Below are positions 7,236 to 16,129 of a stretch of DNA of 64,000 nt, in pieces (within the stretch, counting starts at the first letter, position 1; each line of letters starts with the position of its first letter). Below the pieces are notes generated by a model. The model had not been told where the DNA came from, searched no databases, and was given only the letters and a program-made list of their open reading frames with translations. The position numbers and the translations under genes are program-made. This DNA comes from Bacteroidota bacterium (lineage in GTDB: Bacteria; Bacteroidota; Bacteroidia; Flavobacteriales; Flavobacteriaceae), in the NCBI GenBank assembly GCA_023434025.1, contig JAEYTL010000030.1, positions 62,001 to 126,000 of the forward strand. Direction: 5' to 3'.

Positions 7236-10200
7236 TTACTCCTTCACTACTTCCACCCATTGCCCCAAGGTTCTCGCCGCATATGTGTTGTCGTACATCG
7301 CTTCGGCTTGCATGCCCGGTAAATAGTAACGACCCAAATACGACGCATTCAACAGCACCCGCAACGTTCTGGACTCATTGGCTTTGAGGGCGAAATAGAA
7401 ATTGGTTCTGTCGTCGCGAATGTCGATATGGTCGGCTACGTTGTTGCCAAAACTACCAAAATCGGTGAAACGGGTGTTTACAATTTCAAATCCGGAAGGT
7501 AAAATTTGCGTCAATGCCACGTTTTCCACCCGTTCGTTGGTTTGGTTTCGGACGGTGATTTCGGCAATAAACTCGGTTCCTTGAGCGATTTTTGATACGT
7601 TGACTTGTGCTCCACTTCGGTTTTTGAAAACTAAATTGGTAAACAACTTGCTTTGCATGGCTTTTTCCTGACCGATCGGTAAAATGCCACTCGTGAGCAC
7701 CCGCACATACAAGGTGTTGGATTGGGTGTTTTTGAGCGTAATGGAATTACTTCCGGTTTTGATTTCCAGGTTTCGGTTGGCCAACGATTTAGCAGTTTTG
7801 ATGCTTTGCGATTTTCCATTGACAGCGTAATTGACTTCTATTCCTTTTCCGCCGTTTTGCTGGGCAAATTTGGACATGGCATACAAGCCATAAGCCGTGG
7901 TTTGGGTACTCATCCATTGGTCAGAAGCCATGTTTTTAGCCAAATCGGTCGCCATTTTGAACGCCCGTTGTTTGTCGCCTAACAAAATCAGCGTTTCCAA
8001 TGCCATGGCCCTGTTGCGGTCGGACGAACCGTAATAATAGTAATAATTAGGGTTGGAATCGTCAATTTTACTTTGATTAAACACGCTTTGAGCCGCTTGT
8101 TTTTGTCCGGCCAACGCATAGGCAGCGGCTAAACGCAATTTACTTTCGTTGGAAATGCCGGTAGTCTCCCGCAAACGGTTCATCGAAGCCATGTCGGGTG
8201 AACCGGCCAAGGCAAGCGTATATAAGCGATAGGCCTGGGCAAAATCATTTCCGTTTTTCGCAAATCGCCATTCTTTGGCTGTTTTTTGCTGGTAACCGAT
8301 CCATTTGGCTTTGAAATTAAGTGGTAACACATAGCCCTTTTTCTCCGCTTCTATCAGGAAATGACCCACGTAGGACGAACTCCAGTCGTCGGCATAATTT
8401 TGTCCGCTCCAGTACGAGAATCCACCATTGGCAATTTGGAAACCACCTAGTTTCTGGATGCCGATTTTAATGTTTTTCTGAATCTCGTTTTTGCGGTTTT
8501 GATCTAAATCAAAAATATCAGCCAGATACAATTGCGGAAACACACTCGACGTGGTTTGCTCCAAACAACCGTGCGGGTATTGGATCAAATACTGTAATCT
8601 TCGACTAAAATCAATGGTTGGAAAAGACGAAACTTCCAGTTGAGCTTTGTTGCTTCCGGCGATTCCAAACGTGGAAATGTTGATGGTTTTGGAACTATTC
8701 GGTTCTAAAATAACATCGGTAAACTCATTCGTTACCGGGTTTGGGTTGGTGATATCGAGTTCGACTTCATACGTTGCTTTTTCGTTTCCAGAAGTGGCAA
8801 TAATCTGCACTTTGGCTAATCCGGTTAATTCGCCAACTTCCAAGTCAAAATACGCCATTTTTTCATCCGGTTGAACGAAAGTTACACTTTGTAAGCTGCT
8901 TCCAATGACACGCACACCGTTATTGGTTTTAATTTGCACCGAAACATTTTTCACTTGTGGTTCCATCGCAAAAACGGTAACCGGAAGCGTTACTTTTTCG
9001 GTCGGTGAAATTTTTCGTGGCAACGAAGCCAGTACCATCAACGGTTTTCGCACCGGAGTCGTCTTTTCAGCCGAACCATACGCACTTGATTTTATATCGC
9101 CCGCTACCACCATCGTTCGAACAGAGCCAACATAATTGGGCAGCTTAATCTGGTGCGTTTTACTTTGCCCTTTTTCCAGCTTAAATGGTCCTAAATAAAT
9201 GACCACCGGTTTAAAGCGATTGGCTTTTTTGGCTTTGCTTCCCCCTAAATCTTCATCACCTCCAATGCTGAATACCTGGTTGATTCTTCCGCCATAAGCA
9301 CCAATTACCTCATCAAAAATATCCCAGGTTTTTACCCCTAACGCTTCACGGGTATAAAAACTATTCCAGGCATTGGGGGTTTTGAATCGGGTTAAATCCA
9401 ACAAACCATCATCTACAATGGCCAAGGTATAGGTCATGGCTTTTCCTGATTTTTCGCTTACGCGGATGTTCGTTTTTCCTTCCGGCTGTAAGACTTCCGG
9501 CATACTGATTTGGGGTTCGAGAATGGTGTTTTTGTCAATCACTTCTATTGGCACAATGCCATACAAACGAATCGGCGAATCGTTTAAGGTAGAAGCGTGC
9601 GGTTGTAATAATGTAATGTGGACAAATACATTCGGAGCCATTTCACCGGTAATTGGAATTTCTACTTTCGTTTCTCCTTTTTGTGTAGTTGCCCAGAAGG
9701 TTTTGACTACACGCGAACCGTTTTCCAATGAAATTAACGCTCTTCCTCCGGCACTGGATGGGAAAGAAATTTTGGCTTTTTCGCCTACGGAATAGTTCTT
9801 TTTATCGGTGGAAAACATCAACATCGAAGCATTGGAGGCATCGGAATTGCGTGTTTTTCCGGACCAGTACGGCCAATCAATCATCACCGTTGAACCGGTG
9901 GCGTGACCGCCTTCTTCATCCGTTACCCGGATTAAATAACGACCCCATTCGCTTTCTTCATTTTTAAACTGCACACTGGTTTTTCCACTCGCATTTGTAC
10001 TGATGGTAAAATTCTTAAAAGCCGTGGTTGAATTGGAGGAAACATAACTCGAGAGATTGTCATAACTCGCATCCCACCACCAACGCCATTCTACTTTATA
10101 AACCTGTACTTTCAAATTTTGTACTGCTTTTGGATTCCCTTTTTCATCGACAGTAACAATGTCGTAGCGGTTCATTTTTCCGGTTTCTAATAAGCCGTAT

Positions 10201-12734
10201 TTATTTGGTTCAGGCGTTTTAAGTCCGATATAGGTTTTATAAGGCGAAAGTGTAGCCACCATTACATCGGTACTAAAATCGCCGCCGTTTTCATATACTT
10301 TGGTCATCAGACTGGCTTTCAACATGCCGGGTGATTCACTGCTCACTTTGGGTTGAAAACTGACGGTTGCTTTTCCTTCGGCATCCACTTTTCCGGTGAA
10401 AATATTGGTTTCTTCCGTTTCAAATTGACGAATCGGATCATCAAAATTGTAGTTTGAAAATCCTTTGAAGGTGGTTTTTTGAGGCATGATTTTGGCCTGC
10501 ATTTCCATTTTTAAATCTTTTGCCACTGCCCCATGCAGCCAGGCTACTTCTACTTGACCGGTATTGATTTTGGACGTTGATAAAATCTCGGAATCAAATT
10601 TATTCCTGATTTTTAACCGGTTGGGTTTGATGGTTTCAATTTTGATATTTTTGTAAAATCTGGCTCCTCCCACACTGATGACTGCTTCCCAACTTCCGGT
10701 AGGATGTGAATCACGGGTAGGAATGATGAATTTATAATGATTGAGTTCATTGTATTTCTGAACGGATTGAAACGTCAGCTTTCCGGTTGGGTCGTTCAGT
10801 TTGAATTTGATCGGATGCGATTTATCCAGTTTACTGGCAGCATCATTCAACATAAAGCTTAAAAACAACGTATCACCGGGACGCCAAACACCTCTCTCGC
10901 CATAAATATATCCCTTGAGCCCTTTTTGTAATTTTTCACCTGACACATCAAAATTACTCACAGAAAGTGAATAGCCTTCGTCTAATTTTACATAAGTAGC
11001 TTGTTTGTCTTTGGAAACAAGAGCAAAATAGGCATACTTATCCACTTGAAAAGAGGCCATCCCTTCGGCATCAGATAAAGCAGAAGCAATTTTTTGTTGT
11101 TGAAAATCATACAATTCAACATTCGCACCACTAACAGGTTGTGTATTGACAATATTGGTCACCGCAAGGGTATAAGAACCGTTTTCTCCCCGTTTGGCAA
11201 TCACGCCCAAATCAGAGGCCAAAACATTCATACCGATAGGCCCGCGGCGATAATAATTCTCATCACAGGCATCCCTGCTGTCATACCAATCATAGTCATC
11301 ATACCAATAATAATCATAATAATCATCATCGTTAGACCGCACTTCTTCGCTTTCTTCTTCCCTTTCGTAATCATTATCTGCCATCGTTTCGGTACATTTG
11401 AATAACGAATAGCTCTTTTTGAATGACATTTCAACCCTGTAAATTGCTCCGGGTTCCGGGGTAATGATTTTAGACAAATCGATGGCAAAGGTGTTCCACT
11501 TACTGTAATTCGGTAATTTTTTATCCAGCAGATTGATGGTTTGCCTGGCCACAGGTGAAGCCACTTTTCGCAGGTTTCGCTTGCCGTTCAGGTTATTGTC
11601 CTGTAAAAACTGAAGGATGTTGTTTTTGTAAATTTTATACACTTTTACATCCACCGCTTTCAGGTTAGCCGACTCAAAATTGATTTTTAAATTGTTTGAA
11701 CTGGGTAAAATCGTTCCGTTTTTTACAAAGCGGATATTGGGTTTCATTTCGTTAAAAGCCACTCGTTGCGAATAGGTTTCTTTCATTCTATAGCCTTCAT
11801 CACTTGAGATTCCCTGGAAAACTTCTACCAGCAAATCGCCTTTAAGCGGTTCACTGAAAAAGACTTTTAACAAATTTCCTTCGATTAAAAATTTAGTGGT
11901 TTGAGCGGTTTCAACCGAAACTAAGCCTCTTAAATCTTGTCCTTTTTTGATAGGGTCAGAAAAATTGATAAATAAAGATTGATTATCTTCATCGCCCACT
12001 TCCATGCCCACAATTTTAAAATTATTTTTTCCGGGAATTTCATATTCCACACTCCCCTTTTGGTCGATATCAAATGTTTTTCCATTCCATGAAATCACTA
12101 TTTTACTGTCTTCCACTTTTCGTTGAATACTGTCGATAATAAATTTGAATTCGGTTTTCGTACTTAACGATTTATCAAACTTTAGTTTTAATTTTTTGCC
12201 TTCCTGCGTAGCTTCCACCAATTTTGAAGCCGTTTCAACATCCAGCCAATCACTGCTTTGAATCGTTCCGTTTAGATAATTTAGCTCTCGGCTGTAGGAT
12301 TGTAAATCCAATAGGTTTACTGTAAAATCTTGTTTTAACGTTTTGATGGAGAATTTGAATTCTTCCAATCCTTTTTCGGTTTTGATGAGTTTGGCTAATT
12401 TAAAAACAATGCGGTATTCGGTATCTTGTTCCAAAGGTTTATCCGGTACAAAAGCAATGGTATTGGAAGCCAAGACTACCATTTTTCCTTTTACGTCAGG
12501 CGAAATTTCAAATAAACCCGCATCAATTTCCTGATTCGGTTGCCATTCCTGTTTGTCAAACGCCAGGGTGACCCTGATATCGGAATGAGCCGATTGCAAT
12601 CCGGAACTAAAACTGAGAATATAGTTCTGGTACTTTGAAAAATCAGAATTGAATTCTTCGGTAGAAACTTTTTTACCACAAGCATGTAGCACAACAACCG
12701 CAACAAAAAGTTGCATCAAACGTTTGATTGACAT
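7236..12734 (-). CDS. Bacterial alpha-2-macroglobulin lipoprotein (YfhM-like)
   Basis: An 1832-aa protease-trapping protein. The signal peptide ends in lipobox LHAC (Cys about 19), so it is a lipoprotein. A long series of macroglobulin MG domains follows. The thioester motif CLEQ is intact at C1390 (YPHGCLEQ), followed by an alpha/alpha toroid-like complement domain rich in YxxxLA repeats and a C-terminal receptor-like domain. Known homologues covalently trap attacking proteases and are coupled to PBP1C, encoded downstream. An unusual Asp/Tyr/Glu-rich low-complexity stretch lies near residues 450-493. The start at 12734 gives the lipoprotein signal directly. Promoter not certain. Confidence 0.95.
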   Translation of the reverse strand: MSIKRLMQLFVAVVVLHACGKKVSTEEFNSDFSKYQNYILSFSSGLQSAHSDIRVTLAFDKQEWQPNQEIDAGLFEISPDVKGKMVVLASNTIAFVPDKPLEQDTEYRIVFKLAKLIKTEKGLEEFKFSIKTLKQDFTVNLLDLQSYSRELNYLNGTIQSSDWLDVETASKLVEATQEGKKLKLKFDKSLSTKTEFKFIIDSIQRKVEDSKIVISWNGKTFDIDQKGSVEYEIPGKNNFKIVGMEVGDEDNQSLFINFSDPIKKGQDLRGLVSVETAQTTKFLIEGNLLKVFFSEPLKGDLLVEVFQGISSDEGYRMKETYSQRVAFNEMKPNIRFVKNGTILPSSNNLKINFESANLKAVDVKVYKIYKNNILQFLQDNNLNGKRNLRKVASPVARQTINLLDKKLPNYSKWNTFAIDLSKIITPEPGAIYRVEMSFKKSYSLFKCTETMADNDYEREEESEEVRSNDDDYYDYYWYDDYDWYDSRDACDENYYRRGPIGMNVLASDLGVIAKRGENGSYTLAVTNIVNTQPVSGANVELYDFQQQKIASALSDAEGMASFQVDKYAYFALVSKDKQATYVKLDEGYSLSVSNFDVSGEKLQKGLKGYIYGERGVWRPGDTLFLSFMLNDAASKLDKSHPIKFKLNDPTGKLTFQSVQKYNELNHYKFIIPTRDSHPTGSWEAVISVGGARFYKNIKIETIKPNRLKIRNKFDSEILSTSKINTGQVEVAWLHGAVAKDLKMEMQAKIMPQKTTFKGFSNYNFDDPIRQFETEETNIFTGKVDAEGKATVSFQPKVSSESPGMLKASLMTKVYENGGDFSTDVMVATLSPYKTYIGLKTPEPNKYGLLETGKMNRYDIVTVDEKGNPKAVQNLKVQVYKVEWRWWWDASYDNLSSYVSSNSTTAFKNFTISTNASGKTSVQFKNEESEWGRYLIRVTDEEGGHATGSTVMIDWPYWSGKTRNSDASNASMLMFSTDKKNYSVGEKAKISFPSSAGGRALISLENGSRVVKTFWATTQKGETKVEIPITGEMAPNVFVHITLLQPHASTLNDSPIRLYGIVPIEVIDKNTILEPQISMPEVLQPEGKTNIRVSEKSGKAMTYTLAIVDDGLLDLTRFKTPNAWNSFYTREALGVKTWDIFDEVIGAYGGRINQVFSIGGDEDLGGSKAKKANRFKPVVIYLGPFKLEKGQSKTHQIKLPNYVGSVRTMVVAGDIKSSAYGSAEKTTPVRKPLMVLASLPRKISPTEKVTLPVTVFAMEPQVKNVSVQIKTNNGVRVIGSSLQSVTFVQPDEKMAYFDLEVGELTGLAKVQIIATSGNEKATYEVELDITNPNPVTNEFTDVILEPNSSKTINISTFGIAGSNKAQLEVSSFPTIDFSRRLQYLIQYPHGCLEQTTSSVFPQLYLADIFDLDQNRKNEIQKNIKIGIQKLGGFQIANGGFSYWSGQNYADDWSSSYVGHFLIEAEKKGYVLPLNFKAKWIGYQQKTAKEWRFAKNGNDFAQAYRLYTLALAGSPDMASMNRLRETTGISNESKLRLAAAYALAGQKQAAQSVFNQSKIDDSNPNYYYYYGSSDRNRAMALETLILLGDKQRAFKMATDLAKNMASDQWMSTQTTAYGLYAMSKFAQQNGGKGIEVNYAVNGKSQSIKTAKSLANRNLEIKTGSNSITLKNTQSNTLYVRVLTSGILPIGQEKAMQSKLFTNLVFKNRSGAQVNVSKIAQGTEFIAEITVRNQTNERVENVALTQILPSGFEIVNTRFTDFGSFGNNVADHIDIRDDRTNFYFALKANESRTLRVLLNASYLGRYYLPGMQAEAMYDNTYAARTLGQWVEVVKE

Positions 12735-12786
12735 TTTACAAAAAGATTAAGAATGGAACGAAAAAGCGTGGTTTATCTATTTGTGA

Positions 12787-12817
12787 TAACACAAAAAGTA
12801 TTCCAAATATTGTGTTA
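12787..12817. repeat. 8-bp inverted repeat downstream of tadA
   Basis: TAACACAA (12787-12794) and TTGTGTTA (12810-12817). It lies between the tadA stop and the macroglobulin start, possibly a weak terminator or operator. Confidence 0.35.
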
Positions 12818-12853
12818 AAGATAATTCTTTTTAAGAAGATTTTTTGGAATAAA

Positions 12854-13297
12854 TTATTTTCGTTTCGAAGCAAAAAAACGCACCATTAAACCGGCTGCTT
12901 CCTCAGCTAAAACACCAGAAAAAACCTCTGTTTTAGGGTGAAGTTGTGTGCCCATCGTTATAAAACCACGTTGTTCATCCCGGGCTCCGAACACAATTTT
13001 GGAAATCTGGCTCCAATACAAAGCTCCGGCACACATTTGACATGGCTCTAAAGTGACGTATAATGTGCATCCTTTTAAATATTTTCCGCCTAAGAAATTG
13101 GCGGCAGAGGTAATGGCCTGCATCTCAGCATGAGCGGTGACATCGTGTAACAATTCGGTTAAATTGTGGGTCCGGGCAATCACTTTATTATCTATCACAA
13201 TTACGGCTCCTACCGGAATTTCGCCTTTTTCAAAAGCGGTTTCAGCTTCCTGCAAAGCTTTTTTCATGAAATAAGTATCGTTGAAAGGGTTTTCCAT
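12854..13297 (-). CDS. tadA: tRNA-specific adenosine deaminase TadA
   Basis: A 147-aa zinc deaminase that converts A34 to inosine in the tRNA-Arg wobble position. Zinc motifs are complete: HAEMQAI supplies the His ligand and catalytic Glu, and PCQMCAGAL supplies the two Cys ligands. Length and order fit TadA rather than cytidine or guanine deaminases. It lies 2 nt after the stop of the upstream anti-sigma candidate on the same strand, so it may be read through from that operon. Confidence 0.93.
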   Translation of the reverse strand: MENPFNDTYFMKKALQEAETAFEKGEIPVGAVIVIDNKVIARTHNLTELLHDVTAHAEMQAITSAANFLGGKYLKGCTLYVTLEPCQMCAGALYWSQISKIVFGARDEQRGFITMGTQLHPKTEVFSGVLAEEAAGLMVRFFASKRK

Positions 13298-13299
13298 TG

Positions 13300-14034
13300 T
13301 TAGTTTAATTCATTCAGCAACTTTTGAGCTTTTTCATAATCGTCTGCATTATTTGGAAGCTTTTTTAAATAAACCTTACAGGCTGCCAAATCATTTTCTT
13401 TTAACGCCAAAAGAGCGAGATACCAGGTGGCTTTATGACGATAAACAGAAGTTCCGTTTTCAATTTCAACAAAAACAACTTTAGCTTTATCTAAATGATC
13501 GGTTTCTAATAATGTAATGCCATAAAACAGGTTTTCCTCCGCATTGTTCATCGGAATCATTTTTTGAAAAGCTCTCAACGCTGAATCGTACTTTTTTTGA
13601 TTAAAAAAATCCTGGGCTTCTTTTAAAAAAACTGAACTTTCATCAGAGCTGTTTCTCTCTGTAAATGAAGCTGTTTCATGCTGGTTAAAATCGTTGTATT
13701 CCGGATTACTGTTTTGCAAAAAGACCATCAGTCCTAAAAAGAAAATAACGGATGCGGCAATGGCAAAATAATAGTTCTTTAGCTTAAAAACCTTTGTTTT
13801 GCTTTCCGCTTCCTGATTAAAATAATGTTCGGAAATTGATTTTAAATTCGACTCAAAATCACGTTTGTCAGAATTAAATCTTGTCGCTAAAAACTGACTG
13901 GTCTGTTGGTATAATTCAAATTTTTCTTTTAACTCAGGATCGGTAATCAACCGGCTTTCAAAAGACAATCGTTCCTCCTCATTCATTTCATTAGAAAGAT
14001 AATTTTCAAATTGGATGTAAACTTCTTCTTGCAT
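13300..14034 (-). CDS. Putative anti-sigma factor with TPR-like C-terminal domain
   Basis: A 244-aa protein immediately downstream of the ECF sigma gene. The cytoplasmic N-terminus (about 1-85, starting EEVYIQFENYLSNEMNEEER) is helical and acidic like Bacteroidota anti-sigma domains. A single membrane helix follows (about 90-108, YYFAIAASVIFFLGLMVFL). The outer part (about 140-244) has helix-pair repeats with TPR character (FNQKKYDSALRAFQKMI, LDKAKVVFVEIENG). It probably tethers the sigma factor and senses a periplasmic partner through the TPRs. ATG at 14034 is preferred over an in-frame GTG at 14037. The sigma stop at 14039-14041 is 4 nt upstream. The anti-sigma role is inferred from position and topology. 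Confidence 0.75.
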   Translation of the reverse strand: MQEEVYIQFENYLSNEMNEEERLSFESRLITDPELKEKFELYQQTSQFLATRFNSDKRDFESNLKSISEHYFNQEAESKTKVFKLKNYYFAIAASVIFFLGLMVFLQNSNPEYNDFNQHETASFTERNSSDESSVFLKEAQDFFNQKKYDSALRAFQKMIPMNNAEENLFYGITLLETDHLDKAKVVFVEIENGTSVYRHKATWYLALLALKENDLAACKVYLKKLPNNADDYEKAQKLLNELN

Positions 14035-14038
14035 CACA

Positions 14039-14620
14039 TTAATATTTTAGTGATTTATATTGACTTGACTGTTGAATCAATTCGGTTAATTGACCGGTGC
14101 AGAGTGATTTTTTCTTTCTGACATAAGCATAGGAAACATTTAATTTATCAGCTACTTCGTCTAATGTTTTTGCAACAAAACTCAGTTTGAGTAATTCCCG
14201 GCATTTTTCACCTAATTTTTGAAACATCTGATCAAAAAGAGCTTGTCTTTCATCAAAATCTTCTGTCATCAGAACCATTTGAGTAACTGATTCATCTATA
14301 GATAAAGTATTGTCCTGAATTGTTACCTGCTTATGGGAAGATTTTTTTAATTCATTAAGCCATTTTCTTTTGCAAAGCAGAAAAAAATAAGCCTCAAACG
14401 GGCAGGTTAATCTTAAATCTTTGGTTTTGGCCTGACTATAAATTACCATTAAAATCTCTTGTATTACATCTTGAGCATGATCAACATCGCCATTATTTAT
14501 TTTGATATAATGAATCACTTTGGGGGCAAAGTTTTTATAGATGGCTTGAATTACGGCAGAATTGTTCTGCAACAATCCTTCTATTAAATATTGATCTGCA
14601 TGTGTTTTTATGGAGGCCAT
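14039..14620 (-). CDS. ECF-type RNA polymerase sigma-70 factor
   Basis: A 193-aa sigma factor. Region 2 (about 25-95) has the signature DHAQDVIQEILMVIYSQ and an aromatic FEAYFFLLCKRKWLNELKKS segment. Region 4 (about 130-185) has the helix-turn-helix KTLDEVADKLNVSYAYVRKKKS. There is no region 1 or 3, which is typical of extracytoplasmic-function sigma factors. It forms an operon with the membrane anti-sigma candidate. The 14776 and 16130 genes, divergently oriented, share a promoter with a GTAAC -35 typical of ECF factors, so they are the probable regulon. No copy of that promoter was found in front of the sigma gene itself. Confidence 0.92.
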   Translation of the reverse strand: MASIKTHADQYLIEGLLQNNSAVIQAIYKNFAPKVIHYIKINNGDVDHAQDVIQEILMVIYSQAKTKDLRLTCPFEAYFFLLCKRKWLNELKKSSHKQVTIQDNTLSIDESVTQMVLMTEDFDERQALFDQMFQKLGEKCRELLKLSFVAKTLDEVADKLNVSYAYVRKKKSLCTGQLTELIQQSSQYKSLKY

Positions 14621-14685
14621 GGATAGCTTTTATCTAGTAGCTAATATAAAAAATTAATTTGAGCTTGTCATTTTTTATAAAACCA

Positions 14686-14716
14686 GGGGTAACAAATTTT
14701 CCTTGTGATTGATATA
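14686..14716 (+). promoter_or_regulatory. ECF-type promoter of the 14776 gene
   Basis: The -35 GGGGTAAC (14686-14693), a 17-nt spacer and -10 GATATA (14711-14716) match the promoter at 16067-16097 in sequence and exact spacing. Transcription is expected to begin near 14723. Confidence 0.75.
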
Positions 14717-14775
14717 GATAAATAAAAGCGGATCCGAAAAGCTAATAGAGTAGGGAAAATAAAAAATTTATTATT

Positions 14776-15921
14776 ATGAAAAATTTTAACCCATTTCGAT
14801 TTAAAACGTTATTTGTTGTTAATGTACTATTGTTAGGTCATTTTGCAATGTCTCAGATTAATTGTAGTCCGCAAACAACATATACAAACTTTGATTTTTT
14901 GTATTCAAATACAAACGCGGTAAGTTTAACCACTTCCAATCATGTTGAAAGTTCTGGTGTATCGAATTATACGGTTAACGTATATACGTTCACTATTCCT
15001 TTTTTCGAAAATTCTTTTACCTTTAACTACCTTCGGTTTAAAAACGGCGTTTCCGGCAGTAACTGCAAGCAACCCGGGTCTGGGTATTCGTGTACCTCAA
15101 AAATTAAAGTTTTCAATGCCCATTCCGGCGGATCACTAATTGCTTCTGTAAACAATATAGCACAACTTGATTTAAGCAATCCGCTGAATGTGGGGGTTCA
15201 CAATATAAGAGTAGAAGGTACTTGCGGAACCGTTGAATTTACCAATACAGACAAAGTCTATAGAACAGCATATTATAGAATCATTGTACAAAAAGAGCAA
15301 CAACCCGTTTTGAACCTTGGCATTAGCACGGCCTGTCAAAAAAACAATCAAAATCAAAACACAGGATATGTAAATTTCTTAGCAACAGGTGCAAAACCAA
15401 ATAACAATAAATTATACCTGAAAATTACTCCTCCTGCTAATTCCTCTTGTGCTCCAATTCAACTATTAATTGACAACTTAAGTTATTCTCCAACTTTTAC
15501 AAATCAGGCATTTTATAATTGCAACTCAAACGGCAGCTACTCTTTTAAAATTCTTTATAAAAGTAACCGGATTGGCGGCGGCCCGGCTATTGCTCAGGAA
15601 ATAACGCCAGTTGGCTGGACCGACTTTTTATGGACAAAATCGTTTAGAAACTGTATGCTTACACTCGACCCGGCTCCTGTTGATTTCGCATTTAAATTGT
15701 CACCAAATCCCGTTAAAGGAATTCTTTCAATAAAAATTGCAGAAAACGAAAAGGCGGAATCAATTGCAATCTATGACTTTACGGGAACAATGAGAAAAAC
15801 AACAAAAGGCAACAACACGGATCAGATTGAAATAGATCTAAACGATTTGGAAAAAGGGATTTATCTACTTGAAATCACAACATCATCCGGAACATATAAA
15901 GAAAAAATTGTAAAAGAATAA
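14776..15921 (+). CDS. T9SS-secreted protein of unknown function
   Basis: A 381-aa protein with signal peptide MKNFNPFRFKTLFVVNVLLL (cleaved near residue 26) and a type A T9SS C-terminal sorting domain (about 305-381: KLSPNPVKGILSI, IAIYDFTGTM, LEKGIYLLEI, final KEKIVKE). The mature body is beta-rich and Cys-containing, with no recognised enzyme motif. It should be exported across the outer membrane and attached to the surface or released. It lies divergent to the sigma/anti-sigma operon behind an ECF-type promoter shared with the next gene, so it is a probable target of that sigma factor. Confidence 0.85.
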   Translation: MKNFNPFRFKTLFVVNVLLLGHFAMSQINCSPQTTYTNFDFLYSNTNAVSLTTSNHVESSGVSNYTVNVYTFTIPFFENSFTFNYLRFKNGVSGSNCKQPGSGYSCTSKIKVFNAHSGGSLIASVNNIAQLDLSNPLNVGVHNIRVEGTCGTVEFTNTDKVYRTAYYRIIVQKEQQPVLNLGISTACQKNNQNQNTGYVNFLATGAKPNNNKLYLKITPPANSSCAPIQLLIDNLSYSPTFTNQAFYNCNSNGSYSFKILYKSNRIGGGPAIAQEITPVGWTDFLWTKSFRNCMLTLDPAPVDFAFKLSPNPVKGILSIKIAENEKAESIAIYDFTGTMRKTTKGNNTDQIEIDLNDLEKGIYLLEITTSSGTYKEKIVKE

Positions 15922-15968
15922 CAAAATTCCTTTTGCCCTAAAAAATATCATGACGTTTTTTTGAAAGA

Positions 15969-16044
15969 TTTAACAGCATTAACATCCAAAAAAACGGGAA
16001 AAACAGCTTTGAAAAAACAATCTATTCTGGTTAATGCTGTTAAA
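15969..16044. repeat. 15-bp perfect inverted repeat with 46-nt loop
   Basis: TTTAACAGCATTAAC (15969-15983) and GTTAATGCTGTTAAA (16030-16044) are exact complements. Outside them TTGAAAGA (15961-15968) and CTCTCAA extend the pairing imperfectly. It lies 47 nt after the 14776 stop and just before the second ECF promoter. It may terminate the first gene or bind a regulator. Confidence 0.7.
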
Positions 16045-16066
16045 CTCTCAAAAAAAATTAAAACAA

Positions 16067-16097
16067 GGGGTAACAAATTTATCTTTCAATTGATGTA
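16067..16097 (+). promoter_or_regulatory. ECF-type promoter of the lipoprotein-PKD-CHAT unit
   Basis: GGGGTAAC (16067-16074), a 17-nt spacer and GATGTA (16092-16097). The block AGGGGTAACAAATTT and the segment ATTGATRTA are shared with 14685-14716. Confidence 0.75.
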
Positions 16098-16129
16098 CTA
16101 GTATATAAACAATTTAAAATTTAGAAATC

